DNA from: Streptomyces misionensis
GTDB taxonomy: Bacteria > Actinomycetota > Actinomycetes > Streptomycetales > Streptomycetaceae
Reading direction: 5' to 3'
Assembly: GCF_900104815.1 (NCBI RefSeq)
Contig: NZ_FNTD01000004.1
Span: 6,137,001-6,201,000 of the forward strand
DNA: 64,000 nt
The notes under the pieces are model-generated. The model searched no databases. It worked only from the letters and a program-made list of their open reading frames with translations, and was not told the DNA's origin. Both the position numbers and the translations under genes were made by a program. Positions 58,027-64,000 of the stretch are shown here, one piece after another (position 1 is the stretch's first letter; the number at the start of each line of letters is the position of its first letter).

Positions 58027-59154
58027 TCACAGTGTGGCCGTCCAACCGCCCCGCGACAGCGTCGTCTCGCCGTCGGGACTGATGGTGACCTGCGCGCCGT
58101 ACACGGGGAGTTCGCCGTGCTCCAGCCACCGCCAGCGGATCTCGTCCAGCAGGTCGTACAGGCGGCGCGGGCCGCCCTGGTGGACGGTCGCGGTGTTCTC
58201 GCCCGGCGCGGTGCGGGCCCGGGCCCATGACCCGTCCGGGTGCAGCATCCACGCCAGACGGCCCCCGTGCTCATCGGTGCCGGTGCGGTGTTCGATTCCG
58301 GGCGCCATCAGCGACAGCATCGACCAAAGCTCCCACGCCCGCATCACGTCCAGCACCGGGAACGGCGACAGGCCCACCTCGCCGTCCTCCGCGCTGGCGG
58401 CGAACACGTCATCGAGCTGGGGCGGGTAGTCGGCGCCCGTCCGGGTGGCCATGAACGAGGCCCGGTCCCACTCGATGCGCCCGGTCGCGCCGCCGTCGGG
58501 GCTCTTGTCGGCCGTGAGGATCAGCCCCGTGCCCGTGATCGTCGTCACGAGGCGCCCCTGCGGAGCGAGGCCGCGCAGCCACGAGACGGGAATCCGGGGC
58601 ATCGACACCATGGACACGATCCGGTCGAAGACGCCGGGCAGTTCGGCGGTGGCGTCTGCGGTGACGACATCCGGACGGTAGCCGATCCGCTCCAGCCGCT
58701 CGGCCGCCGCCTTGGAGAGATACGCGTCGACGTCCAGCGTCGTCACCATGTCGTCGCCGAGCCGGTGGCAGGCCAGAGCGGCGCTGTATCCGGAGCCGGT
58801 GGCCACGTCCAGCAGTCGCAGGCCCGGCCCGAGACGCCCGTGCTCCAGCATCGACACGACCAGGCTCGGCAGCGTCGAGGACGAGGTCGGCAACCCGGTC
58901 ACAGACTGCCCGGACACGGCCTGGTCGGCGTGCACAGGACCGACCCGAGTGACGAGCGTGGTGTCCGCGTAGGCGGCGGCCGCCCACGCCCCCTCGTCGG
59001 CGGGCCCGTCCACTGCCGACCACCCGTTCGCGCCGGGCGTGAACCAGCGCGGGACCAGCACGTGCCGGGGGATGTCCGTGACCGGCGCCCACCAGGGCGA
59101 TAGCGGGTGGGTGGCCAGGGCCGCGAGCGCCGCCGCGTGTAACTTCCAGTCCAT
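58027..59154 (-). CDS. tgmC: Graspetide cluster O-methyltransferase (PIMT-like)
   Basis: 375 residues. The central part resembles protein L-isoaspartyl methyltransferase: TSSSTLPSLVVSMLE, then the SAM motif LLDVATGSGYSAALAC near residue 115, and TLDVDAYLSKAAAERL. A C-terminal domain of about 150 residues is added, as in the methyltransferases paired with ATP-grasp peptide ligases. In fuscimiditide-type systems this enzyme methylates a core Asp, which then closes to an aspartimide. Its ATG shares one base with the tgmB stop (TGATG at 59156-59152), so translation is coupled. Confidence 0.88.
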   Translation of the reverse strand: MDWKLHAAALAALATHPLSPWWAPVTDIPRHVLVPRWFTPGANGWSAVDGPADEGAWAAAAYADTTLVTRVGPVHADQAVSGQSVTGLPTSSSTLPSLVVSMLEHGRLGPGLRLLDVATGSGYSAALACHRLGDDMVTTLDVDAYLSKAAAERLERIGYRPDVVTADATAELPGVFDRIVSMVSMPRIPVSWLRGLAPQGRLVTTITGTGLILTADKSPDGGATGRIEWDRASFMATRTGADYPPQLDDVFAASAEDGEVGLSPFPVLDVMRAWELWSMLSLMAPGIEHRTGTDEHGGRLAWMLHPDGSWARARTAPGENTATVHQGGPRRLYDLLDEIRWRWLEHGELPVYGAQVTISPDGETTLSRGGWTATL

Positions 59155-60120
59155 CAGCCGGCTCCTTGCAAGTCGTCGGCGATCGCCTCAACGATCGGCA
59201 GGTCAGTCGCCCCGGCGATCCAGTCCCACTGCCCGCACGGGTTGACCTCCAGGAACGTCCACTGCCCATCAGGTCCCACGACGAAGTCGGCAGCACCATA
59301 ACGCAGTTGCAGCCGGCCCATCATGGCAAGCATCCCCGTCGTCACGGCCTCGGGCACTGCGGTGGTCGTGTAGGTGAGAGAGCCGTAGTCGCTGCGCCAG
59401 TCCTCGTGGGCGGCGTCGCTGTCGGCGTGGATGGCCGCGGCGAACATCTGCTCGCCGACCACGGTCAGCCGCACCTCATACGCCTTGTCCACCCACGCCT
59501 GGAACAGGTGCGCGGTCGTACTGATGCCGCGCAGATCGACCAGGTCGTCCGGGGCCAGCCGCCGGGTGTAGACGGACTTGAGACGGCCGTCCTCGATGAG
59601 CACGGGCGACGACACCGGCTTGCACACCACCGGCCCACCGACCTCGGTGGCGAACTCCTGGACGTCGGCCGGCCGGTTGGTGATCAGCGTGGCGGGAATC
59701 CGAAGCCCGAAAGCCCGTGCAGCAGCGAGCTGCACGGGCTTGTACTCGGCGCGCGCCATCGCCGTGGGGTGGTTCACCCACCGGCACTCCAGTGCGGACA
59801 GGACACCGCCCAGGCCGGCGCGGGCCTGGGCGGCAGCGAACCTCTCCTCCGGGCCGGACATCCCCTCGGGGAACTGGAACGCCCCGGGGGCGCGGTAGTA
59901 CACCGCGCCGACCCGGGACAGCTCCACCGTCCGGTAGCCGGTGGCGAGTTCGCCCGTCCACGCCTGTTCCTGGTCGATCCGGGCCGGCCAGGCTGAGTTG
60001 CTGCGGGAAGTCGGCGGTGTCCATGCGGAACACCTCCACGCCGCGACTCTCCAGCTCGATGACGATCCGGTCCGTAGGCCAGTCATCGCGAGCTGCGACG
60101 ATCAGAACGGGCGCGGCCAT
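59154..60120 (-). pseudogene. tgmB: ATP-grasp peptide maturase, single-base frameshift
   Basis: The start (MAAPVLIVAARDDWPTDR...FPQQLSLA) and the remainder (RIDQEQAWTGELATGYRT to the stop) lie in different frames. Dropping one C from the run around 59984-59985 joins them as LAARIDQEQAW, the usual family text, and gives an intact 321-residue protein. The span is 967 bp, one more than a multiple of three. Family features are VVCKPVSSPV, YEVRLTVVGEQMFAAAIHAD, and FLEVNPCGQWDWI with metal-binding residues. It would form ester or amide macrocycles in TgmA. As written it is broken. Confidence 0.85.
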
Positions 60121-60416
60121 CAGTCCTTCGGCCCCTCGTCCAGCGGAGGCGGGTTGGAGACCGAGCCGTCCGGCACAGTCGGCGTGTGCGTGTTGGCCAT
60201 GCAGGTCAGCCGGCCGCCGTCGAAGGAGATGCTGACCTGCCGTGCCTCGTCGTACTCGTGCGCCGGGACACGGATGGCCGCGGTCGAGTCCGGGGTGCGA
60301 GCGCCCCGCAGCACCCACGGCCGCGTGTCCGGGCCGGACGGCACCTCCCCGCTGTAGGGGGTTCTGCCTCCGGGCGGGGTGAGCGGGAACGCTTCGCGGT
60401 CCAACGCTGTCGTCAC
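60120..60416 (-). CDS. tgmA: Graspetide precursor peptide (putative ATP-grasp-modified RiPP)
   Basis: 98 residues from a GTG at 60416 with AGGAGA six bases upstream; a longer frame to 60473 is unlikely. The leader carries the family motif RPWVLRGA (32-39) and YDEARQVSISFDGG (55-68). The core (about 69-98) has Thr71, Thr76, Thr78 and Thr80 as possible ester donors, and Asp83, Asp93, Glu94 and Asp98 as acceptors. Asp83-Gly84 is the dipeptide most prone to aspartimide formation. The stop shares a base with the tgmB start (TGATG). Confidence 0.85.
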   Translation of the reverse strand: MTTALDREAFPLTPPGGRTPYSGEVPSGPDTRPWVLRGARTPDSTAAIRVPAHEYDEARQVSISFDGGRLTCMANTHTPTVPDGSVSNPPPLDEGPKD

Positions 60417-60685
60417 GAATGTCTCCTGTCGCTGATGGCGCGGCGGGTGCCGAGCCTGATCTGTGGTGGTCACCGCACCATCGCCTGGTGTGAGTGATGG
60501 CGCAGGGACCCGGCGCGGGGAGGTGCTTGCCGTGGGGGACGGGAAGGTGTGCTCCCCACGCCGGGCGTCTGGGGCCGATGCGAGGTGAGGTCCTCACACC
60601 GGGGAGGGGTGTCTTGCCCGATGGCTGGGCTCAGCCGGCGTTCAGCCGCTCGTCAGGCGGTTCACCGCGGTGGTGCACGGTGCGC

Positions 60686-60982
60686 CTACAGCAGCCGGGC
60701 GACGTCGTCGGGCAGGAACAGGTCGCGGGCCCTGTGCTGGGCCCAGGTGCCTGTGTCGTCCGGGAACTCCGCGTACTTGGGGCAGAGCGGGCAATCGGTG
60801 TGCGGCGGGGGCACTTCGTCCGGGTGCTCCGCGGAGACGTGCCGGGCGAGGTAGACCTGCTCAGCAAAGCAGTCGGCGTCCGCCCGAACCTTCTTGGCCA
60901 GGAGAACCAGCCGTTGCCAGCACCCGTCGCAGGTGAACATGAAGGGTGCAGGCACCGGTAAGGCGTTGTCCTCGATGTGCAT
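60686..60982 (-). CDS. Small CxxC zinc-ribbon-like protein
   Basis: 98 residues. Two CxxC pairs, CDGC at 18-21 and CPLC at 64-67, with several His between, suggest a structural zinc site. No signal peptide. AAGGAGA precedes the ATG at 60982, so a longer Arg-rich extension upstream is rejected. It lies 269 bp upstream of tgmA on the same strand. Similar small proteins occur beside XRE regulators in Streptomyces accessory regions, from recall. Function unknown. Confidence 0.7.
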   Translation of the reverse strand: MHIEDNALPVPAPFMFTCDGCWQRLVLLAKKVRADADCFAEQVYLARHVSAEHPDEVPPPHTDCPLCPKYAEFPDDTGTWAQHRARDLFLPDDVARLL

Positions 60983-61003
60983 CGTTCTCCTTCGTGGCGC
61001 GCA

Positions 61004-61035
61004 CCCCGCCCGGGTCTTCCGGATCCCGGGCGGGG
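61004..61035 (-). terminator. Terminator of the small-protein operon
   Basis: Perfect 11-bp stem CCCCGCCCGGG / CCCGGGCGGGG with a 10-nt loop that reads ATCCGGAAGA on the minus strand. It sits between the microprotein gene and the CxxC gene. The same loop recurs in the hairpin at 63695-63724. Confidence 0.75.
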
Positions 61036-61135
61036 CGGCGTCCCGCCGCACTCGTGGCGGAAGGCGAGCAACTGCCTTCCAGCGGCGGGGCTGGTGGGTG
61101 CGGCCCTGACCCGAGACGGCCGCCATGGGGGTGCT

Positions 61136-61222
61136 TCAGTGCGAAGCCCTCGTGAGTACCAAGGCGAGGGCGGGGCCGGTCACGACGACCACGTAGAACA
61201 GGAGGGCGGCGATCGCCTTCAC
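61136..61222 (-). CDS. 28-residue single-pass membrane microprotein
   Basis: The GTG at 61222 overlaps the stop of the upstream DUF6415 gene (GTGA) and has GAGG eight bases before it. The product is a two-residue positive start (MKAI) followed by one helix, AALLFYVVVVTGPALALVL, and a TRASH tail. The translational coupling and clean transmembrane pattern support a real gene, but there is no homology evidence. Confidence 0.5.
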   Translation of the reverse strand: MKAIAALLFYVVVVTGPALALVLTRASH

Positions 61223-61599
61223 GGCGTCGGCCTCAGCTCGTTCTCGTAGTGGTCGCACAGCGCCCGCAGGACCCGCGCCAGGCGGCGGGCGTGGCCCGCC
61301 TCTCCGCCGTAGCGGGGGCTGGGACCGGCCTGGAGCTTGCCGCGGGCCTCGCCCACGCACGCGTTCGCGCAGTACCGGACGGCGCTGTCCTTCGGCAGCT
61401 GCCTGGCCCGCTGCTCCACCTCGGGGATCAGCAGCTCCAGGTGGCCGCGCAGCGCAAGGATGAGCGTGTCCACGTCCGCGGGCACCGGAGGCAGCGCGCT
61501 GGGCTCGCGCTCGGGGCCGAGCAGCAGGGCGGCCGTCTCGCGCATGAAGGCGATGTCCAGCGGTTCCGTGTCGGCGGCCTGCTTCATCGTCGGGTTCAC
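61219..61599 (-). CDS. DUF6415 family protein
   Basis: 126 residues, mostly helical: IAFMRETAALLLGPE, VDTLILALRGHLELLIPEVEQ, and ARRLARVLRALCDHYENEL. DUF6415 proteins are found near natural-product and XRE regulator loci in Streptomyces; the function is unknown and the family name is from recall. The GTG at 61599 overlaps the stop of the upstream small gene (GTGA), and the stop overlaps the microprotein, so three genes are translationally chained. Confidence 0.72.
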   Translation of the reverse strand: MNPTMKQAADTEPLDIAFMRETAALLLGPEREPSALPPVPADVDTLILALRGHLELLIPEVEQRARQLPKDSAVRYCANACVGEARGKLQAGPSPRYGGEAGHARRLARVLRALCDHYENELRPTP

Positions 61600-61805
61600 C
61601 GGCTCACCGCCTGTTCCGCTCGGTGGAGCGGGCAACGGCACGGCGGGTAGGAGTCGGACGTGGGCAGCGGCGGCTTCTTCTCGCTGATAGCCACGGTGAC
61701 CGTTCCCCGGTCCTGGGTGATCGTGCCGTCGCGGTCCACGGTGTAGACCCGCATCGTCATTCTGCCCCGTGCGTCCACCGGGGGCTGAACGGTAGTGTTC
61801 AACAT
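61596..61805 (-). CDS. Small hypothetical protein, first gene of a coupled trio
   Basis: 69 residues. A short beta-like segment (MRVYTVDRDGTITQDRGTVTVAI) is followed by a Pro/Cys motif, YPPCRCPLH, which may bind a metal. GGGAG lies eight bases before the ATG at 61805. No family recognised. It heads the operon with the DUF6415 gene and the microprotein gene. Confidence 0.6.
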   Translation of the reverse strand: MLNTTVQPPVDARGRMTMRVYTVDRDGTITQDRGTVTVAISEKKPPLPTSDSYPPCRCPLHRAEQAVSR

Positions 61806-61896
61806 GTCGACGCTCCCACTGAGTTTTGAGCGTTGGCCACTCCCGGGGCCGTTCGCGCGGTCGCCGGGGTTCTTCTGTTAGCAGGATGCCGACACG

Positions 61897-61936
61897 AAAA
61901 GGCCCTAACTATCAGACATCACTGATAGCTAGGGCC
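61897..61936 (-). terminator. Rho-independent terminator of the XRE regulator gene
   Basis: GGCCCTAACTATCAG and CTGATAGCTAGGGCC form a 15-bp stem with one mismatch and a 6-nt loop. On the minus strand the stem is followed by TTTT (61900-61897), a true T-run terminator, uncommon in this genome. Confidence 0.9.
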
Positions 61937-61952
61937 AATAGTTGTCTTAGTG

Positions 61953-63137
61953 TCACATGCCAAGCCATGCACCATAGTTGCTGAAAGAATCAGGCATCCG
62001 GCGCCTCGCCGCGTCCAGACCGGCATAGGTCTCGCGGACGGTCGGGTGGTAGCGGGTCTGCTGCGGGGCGAGCTTGCGCGCCTTGAGCAGGCTCTTGAAG
62101 GCCGCCTCGGTCTGGCCCGTCCACATCTGGGCCCGCGCAACCTCCGCGTGGTGGTGGGCGAGCCGGGACGGCGGCCAGTCGCCCGCGATCACCATGTCCT
62201 CTGCCTGGCGGACGGCGTCCGGGTATAGGTCCAGCTCAGCGAGGACGCTGACTCGGTGCGCGCCGACGTTCGTGGGCCCGAAGGACAGCCAGTGCACCTT
62301 TTCGGCAGGCCCGGTGCGCTTCGCGATGCGGGCCGCCTCGGCGAGGTGCTCCTCGGCCGTGTCCGTGTCCTTGTCCCGGCCGGCGAGCACGGCGGCTCCC
62401 AGATGCAGTTGCCCGGTAACGACGTCAAGGACGCGCCCAGGTTCGGCCTGTTCCAGGATGGACATGCCGAGGCGGACCAGCCGCTTGCCCGTCTTGTAGT
62501 CGCTGGCCCGGAGGTAGGCCAGGGCGCGCAGGTATTGGCGCATGCCGCCCAGCACCGGATCGGAGGCGCGCTGTGCTGCCCAGTCCATGCGGTCCAGGGC
62601 GACCGTGCAGAGGTCGGGAAAGCCGAGCTTGGTCGTGACGTCGTACGCGGTCCTGTAGGTGCTGGCCAGCAGCTGCCAGCTCCGCGCGCTGCCGCTGGTG
62701 TGGGCTGCCGTCGTCGCCTCATGGATCAGCCCTGGCAGCTCTGTCGCGACCTGCTTGATGTTCGTGGCGCGCACCTGCGCGCACAGTTGATCCGCGTGCT
62801 CCTCCAGTGCTGCCAGCGCGCGGGGTGTGACGTCCGGATCGGGCCCGAGGTCATAGATGTTCAGCGCCTCGCGGATCGGGTTGATGAGACCGTCGAGCTG
62901 GTCCTGGCGCAGCTCGTCAAAGTACGGCTGCCCGTTGAGGTCGGACACCGGCACGGACAAGGCGCGGGCCAGCGCGCCCACCACTGAGGGGCTGGGGGGC
63001 ATGACGCCCTGTTCGACCTTGGTGACTGTGCTGTAGGAGACGTTGGAAAGCGCGGCCAGTTCGCGCTGGGTCAAGCGACGGGTTTTACGTACGTGCGCGA
63101 TGCGTGCGCCCGTGTGTTCTTCAGAGTGCGGGGGCAT
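61953..63137 (-). CDS. XRE-family regulator with helical-repeat C-terminus
   Basis: 394 residues. The XRE helix-turn-helix is at about 10-62 (LTQRELAALSNVSYSTVTKVE). The remaining 330 residues form helical, TPR-like pairs (YLRALAYLRASDYKTGKRLV; RLAHHHAEVARAQMWTGQTE), the plan of many Streptomyces regulators near RiPP and natural-product clusters. The ATG at 63137 follows GGAGTCC. A 27-bp palindrome lies 9 bp upstream of the start, consistent with autoregulation. It is on the same strand as, and upstream of, the graspetide genes. Confidence 0.87.
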   Translation of the reverse strand: MPPHSEEHTGARIAHVRKTRRLTQRELAALSNVSYSTVTKVEQGVMPPSPSVVGALARALSVPVSDLNGQPYFDELRQDQLDGLINPIREALNIYDLGPDPDVTPRALAALEEHADQLCAQVRATNIKQVATELPGLIHEATTAAHTSGSARSWQLLASTYRTAYDVTTKLGFPDLCTVALDRMDWAAQRASDPVLGGMRQYLRALAYLRASDYKTGKRLVRLGMSILEQAEPGRVLDVVTGQLHLGAAVLAGRDKDTDTAEEHLAEAARIAKRTGPAEKVHWLSFGPTNVGAHRVSVLAELDLYPDAVRQAEDMVIAGDWPPSRLAHHHAEVARAQMWTGQTEAAFKSLLKARKLAPQQTRYHPTVRETYAGLDAARRRMPDSFSNYGAWLGM

Positions 63138-63145
63138 ACTGGACT

Positions 63146-63172
63146 CCGTTCTGAACTCGACACTCAGAACGG
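63146..63172. promoter_or_regulatory. CCGTTCTGA-N9-TCAGAACGG palindrome upstream of the XRE gene
   Basis: Perfect 9-bp arms at 63146-63154 and 63164-63172, spaced by nine bases, end 9 bp before the ATG. The placement suggests that the XRE protein represses its own gene. Confidence 0.75.
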
Positions 63173-63499
63173 TACTCCGTGCAGCAACAGGCGTACCTGG
63201 CACGGGCCTTGCGGTTCTTCGGCCGCAAGGCCCGTTCTTGTGTCGATCGCGGCATGAACGTCGCCTCTGGCAACTTCCCTCTGGCCCAGGCTCGACCAGG
63301 AGGCGTCTGTCTCCATGAGCGCTGCCACGTCGCTCTTGAGGGCGGAGGCGATGCGGAGCAAGTCGCTGTAGCGGACGTCCGTCTCGCCGGATCGATGCGC
63401 TGGGGGGTGCCGGTGGCCTCGGAGAGGGTCTCCGAGGTGTGGTGGGCCGCGGCTCGCAGGTTGCCGATGTGTTCACCCAGCTCGCGACGCCGCGTTCAT
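63164..63499 (-). pseudogene. Broken small XRE-family regulator gene
   Basis: Minus-strand translation gives RRRELGEHIGNLRAAAHHTS...LSEATGTPQRID in one frame and then GETDVRYSDLLRIASALKSD in another. Joined, these match a typical XRE domain, but the recognition-helix segment between TG and QRI is partly missing. The ATG at 63499 is also out of frame by one base with the start of the domain. At least two lesions disable it. Confidence 0.7.
63203..63234. terminator. 12-bp perfect hairpin
   Basis: CGGGCCTTGCGG / CCGCAAGGCCCG with an 8-nt loop. It lies within the end of the broken XRE frame and just upstream of the intact XRE gene, so it probably ends transcription of the broken gene. A TTCTTG follows on the plus side, so it may work both ways. 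Confidence 0.65.
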
Positions 63500-63694
63500 G
63501 ATCCAGTCCGATTCGTCGCGAGGCACTCGACAAAATTGCTGACCATGGTCAGATTGTCAGCGCCAACTGTGACGCTTTTCCTGATCGACCGTCAGTTTGT
63601 TGCGGTTGGGTAGGCGCTCAGACCGGCCGTACGAGCCGCCTGCATGGTGGCTCTACGCAGGACCGATCCGGGAATCGGCTCCATGGGCGCCCGC

Positions 63695-63734
63695 CCCGCA
63701 CTGGATCCGGAAGACCAGAGCGGGCTGGGCTTTT
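63695..63734 (+). terminator. Hairpin with ATCCGGAAGA loop and T run
   Basis: CCCGCACTGG (63695-63704) pairs with CCAGAGCGGG (63715-63724) with one mismatch, and TTTT follows at 63731. The loop ATCCGGAAGA is identical to that of the hairpin at 61004-61035 in its transcribed orientation. No intact plus-strand gene lies just before it. Between 63500 and 63694 nothing else was recognised. Confidence 0.6.
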
Positions 63735-63837
63735 GTCTTCTGCTGCCGAGGGTCAGGCTTCCGCTGCATCAGCTCCCAGGCCCACCTCTCCGAAGGCCCC
63801 GAGCCAGAGGGCCGCTCCCTCGACGCGCGCTCGCCAT

Positions 63838-63969
63838 GCCGCCCCCGACCAGCGTGAGCACTCCGAGAATCGGTCAGACCACCCCTTTGAACTGCGGTTT
63901 CACGTTGGCGCAGGCTCAGTGCAGCGCCGGATGGTCCGCGACCACCGTGCAGGACCCCGGTGCGATCTC
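63838..63969. repeat. Direct repeat R1, right copy
   Basis: The counterpart of 56152-56283. Here it includes the genuine 3' end of the minus-strand gene that runs off the right edge. Confidence 0.8.
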
Positions 63970-64000
63970 CGTGAACCCCGCGTCGCGCACCACCGGCAAA
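63916..64000 (-). CDS. C-terminal end of an unidentified protein (5' part outside window)
   Basis: 27 codons are visible, ending ...VVRDAGFTEIAPGSCTVVADHPALH and TGA at 63918-63916. The RDAGF segment is the kind seen near the end of Rossmann-fold or methyltransferase-like proteins, but this is too short to assign. A copy of its last 16 codons survives at 56.2 kb. Confidence 0.6.
   Translation of the reverse strand, partial: LPVVRDAGFTEIAPGSCTVVADHPALH

Noticed and set aside
63179..63613. Plus-strand 144-codon frame as a gene
   Set aside because: It lies opposite the broken XRE gene, has no ribosome site, and includes a strong hairpin.
49573..63969. The rearranged right end as an integrative or conjugative element
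   Set aside because: No integrase, relaxase, replication gene, tRNA gene or short perfect att repeat was found; the repeats are degraded gene copies.

Overview
The window is high-GC actinobacterial chromosome with GTG and TTG starts, four-base stop/start overlaps and third-position G/C bias. Gene content and order point to Streptomyces: ngcEFG, then the ROK regulator rok7B7, then xylFGH, with dxs, fadBA, RNase D, whiI and hemE further along, match what I recall of the S. coelicolor SCO6005-SCO6045 region. That synteny is from memory and was not searched. No tRNA, rRNA, integrase, transposase or CRISPR array was seen.

Layout. 0-5.3 kb is a lactate utilisation locus: the end of a GntR/FadR-type regulator, a lactate permease, and divergent lutABC. 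The divergent gap holds three copies of GGTCNGACC. 5.3-10.7 kb holds an ABC-2-like membrane protein and a secreted GH92 alpha-mannosidase. 11.0-19.4 kb is a sugar uptake block: an Ngc-type ABC transporter with a DasR-like site upstream, a Rok7B7-like repressor, and a xylose-type ABC transporter. 19.4-32.5 kb is housekeeping and development: dxs, an amino acid permease, a NYN protein, a beta-oxidation pair, RNase D, the orphan response regulator whiI behind a matching sigma-WhiG promoter, DUF3000, and hemE. 32.7-41.9 kb carries hydrolases, an LtrA protein, a STAND-type regulator, an SsgA-like sporulation protein, an AraC regulator and a rhomboid protein. 41.9-49.5 kb has a CoA-disulfide-reductase-like enzyme, the haem genes hemG/cgoX and hemQ/chdC, a secreted Tap-like peptidase, and a DUF692 (MNIO) plus TIGR04222 pair.

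From 49.6 kb to the right edge the window is accessory and visibly rearranged. The order SGNH hydrolase, DUF6087, 3' end of an unidentified minus-strand gene occurs twice in the same orientation. The left copy (49.57-56.28 kb) is decayed and filled with two orphan genes, two TetR/SDR cassettes and an epoxide hydrolase remnant. The right copy (56.29-63.97 kb) has an intact SGNH hydrolase and a graspetide RiPP cluster (tgmA precursor, tgmB ATP-grasp ligase, tgmC PIMT-like methyltransferase), a small operon of short proteins, and an XRE regulator under a 27-bp palindrome. The ATP-grasp gene carries a single-base frameshift, so the cluster is probably silent here unless that base is a sequencing error.
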